A program made the translations under genes and the position numbers. The notes beneath the pieces are model-generated. The model was not told the DNA's origin. It made no database searches and was given only the letters and a program-made list of their open reading frames with translations. From Streptosporangiaceae bacterium NEAU-GS5 (GTDB lineage Bacteria; Actinomycetota; Actinomycetes; Streptosporangiales; Streptosporangiaceae): a DNA stretch of 64,000 nucleotides. Location of the stretch: NCBI GenBank assembly GCA_017592665.1, contig JAGFNW010000025.1, positions 78,768 through 142,767 on the forward strand, in the 5' to 3' direction. Numbering within the stretch: position 1 is the stretch's first letter; each line of letters starts with the position of its first letter. Of the stretch, positions 49,855 to 57,024 are shown piece after piece.

Positions 49855-51930
49855 TCAGATGGGCGTGTAGACGGAGACGGTGATCGTGCCGTGCGCGGTG
49901 GCGCCGTGGTTGACGCCGGACCAGGTGATCGTGAGGGTGTCGGTCTCGGTGGCCGGATACCAGTCGTCGCCGTAGACGTCGGGCCCGTCCAGCTGAATCT
50001 CCAGCTGTACGGGCTCGCCGGCGATGACGGTTCCGGCCGCGGGGAAGCTCGTGACGAGGCCGGAGTCGCTTTCGGCCCGCCATCTGACGGTCCCCGCGCT
50101 CGCGGCCAGGGTGATCTCGGCGGAGGAGTCGAAGTCCAGCGTGATGTCGGCCGGCTCGATCCGCATCACGGGCTTGACGGGGGGCTTGGGCGTGGCGCTG
50201 GCGCGCGACGAGTGGGTGCTCGGACTACGCGTGGGCGCATGCCGTGGCGTGGCTCGGGGCGTGGCTCGGGGAGTGGACTTGGTCTTGGGTTCAGCGCCTT
50301 TCGTCGCCTTGGGCTTGACGGGGGTGGTGTGGGTCGAATGCTTGACCGAAGGCTTCGGTGATGGCTTGGGAGACGGCTTCGGTGAGGGCTTGGCCGACGG
50401 CTTGGCTGACGGCTTGACCGTGGGTCCGGCCGAGGGCGTGGCGATCACGGTCGCCGTGAGGGCGGGCACGGGGGTGAGCGGCCCGATGATGGCCGCCGTC
50501 GCGCCGCCGCCCGGGGCGAACCCCGCCACCGGGCTCTGCTCGGCCGCCATCGGCTGCTCGTACGAGGCCCCGGCGAGCCCACGCCACGCCAGTACGGCGA
50601 TCGCGAGCCCGGTGACCGCCGGCGCCGCCGCCCGCGCGACCCCCAGCACCCGCCGCCCACCCCGCGACCCCGCCGATCCCTCGAACCCGCCCGGCGCGGA
50701 CAACGGCGCGGTCATGGTCTGGGGCACGGGCACGATCTGGGGCACGGGCATGGTCTGGGGCACGGGCACGGGCACGGGCATGGTCTGGGGCACGGGGGCG
50801 GACAACGGCACGGGCGCGGATAACGGCATGGGCCACGGCGCGCCCTCGGGCGCAAACACGGGCCTAGAGGCGGGGCCCGGCCCAGACACAGGGGCAGGGG
50901 CGGGGGCGGGGGGCTGACGCGGCGGCTCAGGTTCCGGCTGGGCGTCCTCTTGAAGAGGGAATCCGCGCTCGTCCCATCCGATGGGGGTGGCCGGGGCGGC
51001 GTTGATGACCGCGAGCCGGTCGCGGGTCAGCGGGTCGAGCGGAATGATCGGCAACTCGCCCAGGAGCTCACCGAGGGAGGCGACCTGGTGGGCCGCCGCG
51101 CGGCAGGTGGCGCAGCGGCCGACGTGCGCCTTGAGCCGGGTGCGCGGCTCTCGCCTGGGGTCGTCGACCCAGTGCGTGGCCAGTTGGTCCGCCTCGGCGC
51201 AGCAGGACCTGCCGCTGATCGCGAGCAGGACCGCGGCGACGAACGCCTCGGCCACGTCCTGGCCGTGCCCGGCCAGTTGCGCGGCCTCGGCCGCGGTGAC
51301 GCCGAGGATCGCGACGGTCTCCGGGCCGGTCAGGCCGTGCCGGTACAGCAGTTCGAGGATCTCGCGTTCCCGCCGATCGAGGATCGACAGGGCGGTTCTG
51401 GTCAGCTCGATGCCGCGGGCGTGCGCCGCGAGACCTCCGGCCAACCCAGGGAAGGACGCCGTGCTGAAGCCCCCGCCTTCGGGGTAGGCCAGGCAGCTGA
51501 CCCGCACCAGGGCGTACAGCCAGGCCCGGAGGTGGGTCGCGCCCGGGTAGCGGTCCTCATGGGCGTGGCGGGCGAGGGTCAGGGCCTGCGCCACGACCTG
51601 CTCGCGGTCGCCGGGGTCCGCGATCCACAGCGTGCTGTAGGCGACGAGGCCGCTTCCGTGGAGGGCGACCAGCGTCCTGGCCGGCGGCAGCGGCTCGGCC
51701 CGAAGCGGCACCTCCGCCCGAAGCGGCACCTCCGCCCGAAATGGCACCTCGGCCCCAAGCCGCGCAGCGGCGGGCGGCGCAGCGGCGGGCGGCGTGGCGG
51801 AAGACGGCGCGGTGGCGGGGGGCGGGGCGGCGGCGGACGACCGGCTGTAGGGCTGGCTGTATGGCGGCCGACGCCGGAATGCATCCTCCGCGCCGTCGCG
51901 CTCGGATCCGAACGTGGGTGGTCGAACCAT
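49855..51930 (-). CDS. ECF-like sigma fused to zinc-finger and membrane-anchored outer domain
   Basis: A 691-residue multidomain protein. Order: disordered Ala/Pro N-terminus with RAEVPL repeats (to about 90); a weak sigma-70 region 2-like block; region 4-like SILDRREREILELLYRHGLT (about 180-215); a zinc-finger anti-sigma motif H-x3-C-x2-C (HVGRCATC, about 280); a long Pro-rich linker; one membrane helix (VTGLAIAVLAWRGLAG, about 450); a K-P-S repeat stretch; and a C-terminal beta domain (ITVSVYTPI end). Sigma, anti-sigma and sensor parts are thus in one chain. GAGGGG precedes the ATG. It may sense the envelope and control the surrounding genes. Confidence 0.7.
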   Translation of the reverse strand: MVRPPTFGSERDGAEDAFRRRPPYSQPYSRSSAAAPPPATAPSSATPPAAAPPAAARLGAEVPFRAEVPLRAEVPLRAEPLPPARTLVALHGSGLVAYSTLWIADPGDREQVVAQALTLARHAHEDRYPGATHLRAWLYALVRVSCLAYPEGGGFSTASFPGLAGGLAAHARGIELTRTALSILDRREREILELLYRHGLTGPETVAILGVTAAEAAQLAGHGQDVAEAFVAAVLLAISGRSCCAEADQLATHWVDDPRREPRTRLKAHVGRCATCRAAAHQVASLGELLGELPIIPLDPLTRDRLAVINAAPATPIGWDERGFPLQEDAQPEPEPPRQPPAPAPAPVSGPGPASRPVFAPEGAPWPMPLSAPVPLSAPVPQTMPVPVPVPQTMPVPQIVPVPQTMTAPLSAPGGFEGSAGSRGGRRVLGVARAAAPAVTGLAIAVLAWRGLAGASYEQPMAAEQSPVAGFAPGGGATAAIIGPLTPVPALTATVIATPSAGPTVKPSAKPSAKPSPKPSPKPSPKPSVKHSTHTTPVKPKATKGAEPKTKSTPRATPRATPRHAPTRSPSTHSSRASATPKPPVKPVMRIEPADITLDFDSSAEITLAASAGTVRWRAESDSGLVTSFPAAGTVIAGEPVQLEIQLDGPDVYGDDWYPATETDTLTITWSGVNHGATAHGTITVSVYTPI

Positions 51931-51999
51931 TCTGTTAGCCCCTCGCAGCTGGCTTGTTCAATCGGGATCAGTTCCGGGCGGCGCCGGGCGGGGATCGGG

Positions 52000-53301
52000 T
52001 CACAGCCGTCCTCCCAGCCGATACGAGACGACCAGGTCGGTACGGAGGCGGCGCAGCCGCGCGTGGCACTGCCGGGCGTTGGCCCCGGTGACCACGGCGC
52101 GCGCCGCCCCTTGCGACGCCTCGGCGTCGAGCAGGTGCAGCCACGGAGTCGCGGCGCGAATCGAGTCGTGCCGCGTGTCAGGAAGTTGGTGGGGGTCGAG
52201 GGTGAAGTACGCGAGGGCGGCGGCCCGCTGGTCCTCGCCTGGGATGGCCGGCATCCAGCGGAAGGCGCCGTTGGGTCCGTCCGGGTGCGGCGGAAGCGCA
52301 GGTGTCAATCCCGCGGCGAGCGCGGCCGCGACCGCCGTCAGATCGATCCCGTACGCCAGCCGGACCAGCATCAAGGTGAGCTCGTCCGGCAGGCCGCAGC
52401 GCACGTCGCTGACGTACACGCTGCCGCCGGGGTCGAGGATCAGGTCGACCTGGCTGATCCCGTCGCGGAGCCGGAGGGCGGTCAGCGCCGCCGAGGCCGT
52501 ACGGGACAGATAGCCCGCGGAGGAGAGCGGGCTGCCGGGGTCGACGACCTCGCCGCGCCCGCTGCCGAGCGGGTCGAAGGCGAGGTCGCGCACCGCGACG
52601 ACCGTGGTCCTGCCGTCGGAGGTGGCGCACACGACGCCGAGCCTTCGGCCCGGGACGTCCTGTTCGATCAGCAGATCGGGGCCCTGGTCGGCCTGGCTGC
52701 GGAGGGCGGAGGCGGCGGCGACGGCGGGAGCGAGGTCTACGGGCTGCCCGACCCGGTTCGGCCCGCCCGCCTCGCCGCGGGCGGGCCGAACCAGGACGGG
52801 CAGACCGAGCGCGGAGACGGCCGCGACCGCCTCCAGCTCGTCCCTGACCAGCCGCCACGCGGGAAGCGGCACGTTGGCGACGCCGAGCACCGAGCGCAGC
52901 ACGCCCGCGTCACGGGACGCGGTGGCCGCGAGCACTCCGGCCGAGTGAAGGCCGAGCGCGTCGGCCACCTGGGCGGCGAGCGCCAGGTGCTCGCCGGTCG
53001 CGCCGACGATCCCGGCGATCGGCGCGCGATCGGCGCGCGCCCGGACGGTGCGGATGACCAGTTCCGGCGACCACAGCGGCACGTCGAGCTGCTCGGCCAG
53101 CTGCGGCGCGGGGTCGGTGCGCCCGCCGACGCCGATGAGGCGCCATCCGGCGGCCGAGAGCCGGTCGAGCAGCCGCGGACCGGCCTCTCCCACGCCCACC
53201 ACCACGAGATCCCGTGTGCCGACGCCGGAAGCCTGGGCCACCAGCTCACCCTTGGCGGGTGGCTGTGCGTCCGGGTCCTCGGTGTGCAGCGCGAGCGTCA
53301 T
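52000..53301 (-). CDS. Divergent ATP-grasp protein 2
   Basis: A 433-residue protein with an N-terminal pre-ATP-grasp domain (LVVVGVGEAGPRLLDRLSAA) and an ATP-grasp core. The usual nucleotide-binding VVKP segment reads VLVRPARGEAGG (Lys to Arg), and the metal-binding ExNxR end reads VYVSDVRCGLPDE, so the key Glu and Asn are lost. It may be an inactive partner of the first ATP-grasp protein, or use unusual chemistry. It lies 35 bp after the GNAT gene and 69 bp before the sigma-fusion gene, all leftward. Confidence 0.72.
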   Translation of the reverse strand: MTLALHTEDPDAQPPAKGELVAQASGVGTRDLVVVGVGEAGPRLLDRLSAAGWRLIGVGGRTDPAPQLAEQLDVPLWSPELVIRTVRARADRAPIAGIVGATGEHLALAAQVADALGLHSAGVLAATASRDAGVLRSVLGVANVPLPAWRLVRDELEAVAAVSALGLPVLVRPARGEAGGPNRVGQPVDLAPAVAAASALRSQADQGPDLLIEQDVPGRRLGVVCATSDGRTTVVAVRDLAFDPLGSGRGEVVDPGSPLSSAGYLSRTASAALTALRLRDGISQVDLILDPGGSVYVSDVRCGLPDELTLMLVRLAYGIDLTAVAAALAAGLTPALPPHPDGPNGAFRWMPAIPGEDQRAAALAYFTLDPHQLPDTRHDSIRAATPWLHLLDAEASQGAARAVVTGANARQCHARLRRLRTDLVVSYRLGGRL

Positions 53302-53336
53302 GGGGTTCCGTCCGTCAGATGTCCGTCATTTGTCCG

Positions 53337-54584
53337 TCAGATGGCGAACATGCCGGTCTGGGCGATCAGCTGGAGCACCGCGATGTCATCGACGTCCAGG
53401 TAGTGCGCGTGCTCGTCGAACAGCGTGGCGGCGCGCCTGCGGTTCACTTCGCGGGTGTGCCGCGGCGTCCAGCCCTGGGGCGGGCGCAGCAGCAGCGACC
53501 AGACCGGGATCATGCGCGCGCCGCGCATGAGCTTCTGCGGGAACGCGCCCAGCCCGAAATCGATCTCCTGGAGCTGGCGCGCCAGGCAGACGCGCACGGG
53601 GATGTGCGCCAGCAGGCAGGCGTACTCGGCGAATCCGCCGACCTGCGGGTAGTCGAGCCCGACGCCCCGGGAGATGAGGCTGTCGCCGTGCTGGAAGGCC
53701 AGGTGATAACCGACGACCTTGCCGTCGTGGTGGCAGAGCAGCACCTGGGCCGTGTCCGCGAGCGACGACTTGGCGTAGCGGTAGAACTCGGCCTCGATCT
53801 GCGGGCCGGCCCCGTGGCCGCGCTCGGTGGCGTTGCGGAGGCGGACGAGATCCGGGATCAGGTCGGTGGTCAGGGGGACGATGCTGATCTTCCGGCGGCC
53901 CTCGTCGAGCCGGCGTACCTCGCGGTCGGCCAGCCGGCGCTGGGCGCGCGGCAGGGCCGCCGTGTGCTCCTCCACCGTCCCGCCGTAGAGCCTGATCGCG
54001 GCCCGCGCGTAGGACAGCAGCAGCGGCGCGTGCGGGAAGTGGTGCGCGAGCCGGGCCGCGGTGCCGCCGTCCAGGTGCAGGACGGCGCAGGTGCCCTGCC
54101 TGGGCATGGCGCGCCGTACGGCCTGCGCCCACAGGTTCTCGTCGTCGGGGTGGCAGATGGGCGCCGTCTCGTATCCGGCCGTGTTGCCCATCAACGTGAC
54201 CTGGCCCCACGCCGTGGGGCGGGCGAACCTGCTGCCCCGCAGCATCGAGCCGAACAGGTGCGACGGGTCGAGCAGGGGCAGCGGCGGCGGCCCCGAGTAC
54301 TGGTACATGGGCACGACCGCGCGGAGCCGCGGCCGTTCCATCCCGCCTTCCCACGCGAGCACGGTGGCCCGCGTGTCGGCGCCGGTCAGGTCGCCGTTGG
54401 CCTGATGCCAGGCCCGGGTGGCGTAGAAACCGGGAGAGGTGCGCGGCACGAGCCCGTCCCATTGGGCGGGGGCCTCGGCCAGTTCGCCGTTCAGAGTGAA
54501 CCTGACCTGTCCCACCGGGATGCGCGGCCCAGAGGGCCGGACGCTCGCGGCGTTCAGGGGGCGCACTGTTGCCAGTTCGGTCAT
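53337..54584 (-). CDS. GNAT/FemAB-like N-acyltransferase
   Basis: A 415-residue acyltransferase. The C-terminal half has the GNAT/FemAB fold layout (VLLCHHDGKVVGYHLAFQHG, then SRGVGLDYPQVGG and the LAHIPVRVCLARQLQEIDFG helix), as in peptidogalycan-type proteins. The N-terminal half carries conserved aromatic stretches (MYQYSGPPPLPLLDPSHLF). It could transfer an aminoacyl or acyl group to an amine. The ATG overlaps the first ATP-grasp stop (ATGA). FemAB-like proteins next to ATP-grasp proteins often mean peptide-bond formation without ribosomes. Confidence 0.72.
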   Translation of the reverse strand: MTELATVRPLNAASVRPSGPRIPVGQVRFTLNGELAEAPAQWDGLVPRTSPGFYATRAWHQANGDLTGADTRATVLAWEGGMERPRLRAVVPMYQYSGPPPLPLLDPSHLFGSMLRGSRFARPTAWGQVTLMGNTAGYETAPICHPDDENLWAQAVRRAMPRQGTCAVLHLDGGTAARLAHHFPHAPLLLSYARAAIRLYGGTVEEHTAALPRAQRRLADREVRRLDEGRRKISIVPLTTDLIPDLVRLRNATERGHGAGPQIEAEFYRYAKSSLADTAQVLLCHHDGKVVGYHLAFQHGDSLISRGVGLDYPQVGGFAEYACLLAHIPVRVCLARQLQEIDFGLGAFPQKLMRGARMIPVWSLLLRPPQGWTPRHTREVNRRRAATLFDEHAHYLDVDDIAVLQLIAQTGMFAI

Positions 54585-55978
54585 TGGGCCGGCTCCAGGA
54601 CGGTGCTCGCCGGATTGACCGCCGAGTGCAGGCGGGCGGCCCGGTGCTCGCATTCGAAGGGGTCGCGGCCGGTCACCACGGCCCAGCCCGGCTGGCCTGT
54701 GCGCGGGGTGAATCCGATCAGCGGCGGCACGTACTGCTCCAGCCAGCCCACCCACGCCGGGTCCTCGCCGAACTCGGTGAGACCCGGAGTGGGCGTGTCG
54801 ACGTCCGGCGGGTCGATCGCGGTCAGCAGGGCGGTCCGGTTCTGCTTGTGGAAGGCGGGCTCCGCCTGGTGGCCGCACGCCGTCGCGGCGGTCGAGGCGA
54901 TCATGTTGTTTCCGGTGGCCAGGTGGACCAGGTGGCTGACCAGGCCGTTGGCCGGGCCGGGCTGGATGCCGACCACGTACGATCCGATGCCGGTGAGGAG
55001 GAGTTCGACCTGGCAGTGGCCGTCGCGGGCGCCGATGGCTGTCACCGCGCCGGCCACCGCCGTCCCCACTTCCTTGTCGGTCACCAACGGATCAGCGGCG
55101 TCGACCAGGTAGTCGATCCGGTGACCCTGGTCGCTGATGCGCACGCGCTGGCGCACCACGGCCACGACGACGGGCTCGCCACCGCGGACCAGGCACTCGA
55201 TCGTGACCGGTTCGCCCAGCGGCGCCTCTTCGACCTGTACGGCTTCGCCACGTGCCGCGGCGGCCTTGGTCTCGGCGTACGCCATGGGGAGGTGGGTCGC
55301 CTCGTCCACCCGGCGTGCGGCGAGCTTGCCGGCGCCGGTGCGGGTGAGCAGCATGATCGGGTAGCCGATCGAGCCGGCGGCGCGCAGCGCCTCGTCCGGC
55401 GAGGTCGTCAGCAGCGATCTGACCGTGCGGCAGCCGGCCGCGGTCAGCAGCGCCTGCGTGGTCGCGTGGTCGGCGCAGGCCACCGCGGCGGCCTCGCCGA
55501 AGGCGGGCAGCCCAAGCCGGCGCGCGGTCGCGGCCGCCACCGGCTGGCAGCGCCGCTCCCAGCAGACGACCCCCTCGATGCGGCCGGGGTAACCCTCGAT
55601 CGCCGCGGTCAGCGCCGACGGCGTCAACTCCGCGACCTTGAGATGGTCGAGCATGTACGGCCTGGCCCACAACGGCATCACGCGGTCGATCAACACGGCC
55701 TGGTAGCCGCCCTCGTGCAGTTGCGAGAACAACTGCTTGGCGCTTGTCGGATCGAGGTTCGCACCGATCAGCGCGACCGTGCCGCCAGGGTTCTCCGACG
55801 TGGGGCCCGTGGAGAGGCGGTGCGGCCAGGGGGCGCGGTGCCGCTCCAACGTGGGGACGTCGGAGCCGGCCCCGGGGGTGGGGGCGGCGGGCGCGTCGGC
55901 CACCGGGAATTCGGTGGACTCGTCCGGTGCGCCTGTGGGAGGGGTCTCAGGGCTCGCGAATAAGTGCTGGATATTCAT
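54581..55978 (-). CDS. Divergent ATP-grasp protein 1
   Basis: A 465-residue protein. After a disordered 60-residue N-terminus comes a pre-ATP-grasp Rossmann part (GTVALIGANLDPTSAKQLFS) and a carboxylate-amine-ligase-like ATP-grasp core (ADHATTQALLTAAGCRTVRS). The Lys-bearing strand (normally VVKP) reads IMLLTRTGAGK, and the metal-binding end (normally ExNxRxGG) reads VGIQPGPANG, so canonical catalysis is doubtful. A C-terminal extension of about 70 residues follows. The upstream leader holds a strong hairpin and a small ORF on the same strand. It is coupled to the GNAT gene. Confidence 0.75.
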   Translation of the reverse strand: MNIQHLFASPETPPTGAPDESTEFPVADAPAAPTPGAGSDVPTLERHRAPWPHRLSTGPTSENPGGTVALIGANLDPTSAKQLFSQLHEGGYQAVLIDRVMPLWARPYMLDHLKVAELTPSALTAAIEGYPGRIEGVVCWERRCQPVAAATARRLGLPAFGEAAAVACADHATTQALLTAAGCRTVRSLLTTSPDEALRAAGSIGYPIMLLTRTGAGKLAARRVDEATHLPMAYAETKAAAARGEAVQVEEAPLGEPVTIECLVRGGEPVVVAVVRQRVRISDQGHRIDYLVDAADPLVTDKEVGTAVAGAVTAIGARDGHCQVELLLTGIGSYVVGIQPGPANGLVSHLVHLATGNNMIASTAATACGHQAEPAFHKQNRTALLTAIDPPDVDTPTPGLTEFGEDPAWVGWLEQYVPPLIGFTPRTGQPGWAVVTGRDPFECEHRAARLHSAVNPASTVLEPAQ

Positions 55979-56034
55979 TCGGACTCACGCCTTACGTATG
56001 CGAAACCTCGGGGCGGACGACGTTTCAGGTGGGT

Positions 56035-56065
56035 GCCCCCCGATGACCGGCCACCATCGGGGGGC
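56035..56065 (-). terminator. Strong hairpin between small ORF and ATP-grasp gene
   Basis: GCCCCCCGATG (56035-56045) and CATCGGGGGGC (56055-56065) form a perfect 11-bp stem with a 9-nt loop, 57 bp before the ATP-grasp start. It could act as a partial terminator or attenuator that lowers read-through from the small gene. Confidence 0.6.
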
Positions 56066-56181
56066 GCTGAGCGCTAGGCAGATCGGCAACTCGCGCGGCT
56101 TCGGACCCCCCGCGTCCCTTACTGGTCCTCGCCCAGTCCCGAGGGGTTTTGTGCGCGCACGATCTGCCAGTGGGGCCGCGC

Positions 56182-56493
56182 TCAGAGTCTGCGGCGGCCT
56201 TTGCGGCGGCTCCAGCCGCGATCCGGACCTCGCTGGTCTCGGTCGCGCCGGGTCCGGGCACGGGTCCTGTTGTCAGGAACCCGGTCTCCGGGAGCCCGGT
56301 CAGGAGCCTCATTGACAAGAGCTCTGTCATCGGGGATCTCGCCGGGCGGACCCTTGTCAAGGGTGTCGTCGGGCGTCTTGACAACGTCGAGCCTGTCGCT
56401 CATGGCTACGTCGCTGCGGCGGCGGAAGAACTCCGAAGCACCAGGCGGCCCTGTGCAGGGCGCAAACCCGGGCGACTGTGGCATGCTGGACAT
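56182..56493 (-). CDS. Small Asp/Arg-rich protein upstream of ATP-grasp genes
   Basis: A 103-residue hydrophilic protein. The ATG at 56493 is preceded by a perfect AAGGAGG site, the best evidence that it is real. The N-terminus is Ser/Pro/Gly-rich. The middle has repeated Asp-Pro words (KTPDDTLDKGPPGEIPDD, APDRAPGDRVPDNR), and the end is very basic (RRKGRRRL). The position and hairpin make a peptide substrate for the ATP-grasp/GNAT enzymes conceivable, but no known precursor family is recognised. A 223-codon frame on the opposite strand competes for this DNA but has no ribosome site. Confidence 0.5.
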   Translation of the reverse strand: MSSMPQSPGFAPCTGPPGASEFFRRRSDVAMSDRLDVVKTPDDTLDKGPPGEIPDDRALVNEAPDRAPGDRVPDNRTRARTRRDRDQRGPDRGWSRRKGRRRL

Positions 56494-57024
56494 GCGCGCG
56501 CCTCCTTCACGGTGAGGATGCTGCGTCACCGGGGCCCCAGCGCGGACTGCCGGCCAAGCGATCGCGCTGGGCCCCCAAACTTCCGCCTGCCTCATGGCCG
56601 CCGACCGAGCGCCCATTTGAGGCCCCTCGCCCGACAGCCTTTACGGCCGACTGTGAATGATGTTGGAAGCGTCAACTCCGGCTGTCAAGCAGAAATGGTG
56701 CGTACAGGGAAAAACATTTCTGGCGTAAGTCAGCGAGCCCGGCATACCGGACATTCATTCGCAAATTACTTCACTAGAGAAGCCCACTCCAGTCCCGAAC
56801 CGGACAAACCGGACAGTTAGTCGGGCGGAGCGACTTACGGTCAAGTCTCCTGACAAGAACACTAAAGATTGCCCGTCACCTGCCGGTCCGGCATGACCCA
56901 AAGAGACCCTAGTGCTACGGAGAATAAGGCCTTAAACTAGCAACTAGCAGTCAGAATCACTGTCAAGCCAAGTGGAGACGGTAAAGGGCTGGTGCGGCAT
57001 GAAACTCTTCTCAGGAATCACACC
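56494..57024. other. Divergent promoter region
   Basis: About 530 bp between the leftward biosynthetic operon and the rightward MFS gene. It is noticeably less GC-rich from 56640 to 56990, as expected for promoters. I see no gene with a ribosome site; the plus-strand open frame to 56820 is not convincing. Confidence 0.6.

Noticed and set aside
56149..56820. A 223-codon plus-strand frame in the divergent promoter region
   Set aside because: No Shine-Dalgarno; it covers an AT-richer promoter-like region and conflicts with a minus-strand ORF that has AAGGAGG.
56992..57024. GTG 56992 as start of the MFS gene
   Set aside because: Its AAAGGG site is only 3 bp away; ATG 57025 has AGGA at normal spacing. 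It remains possible.
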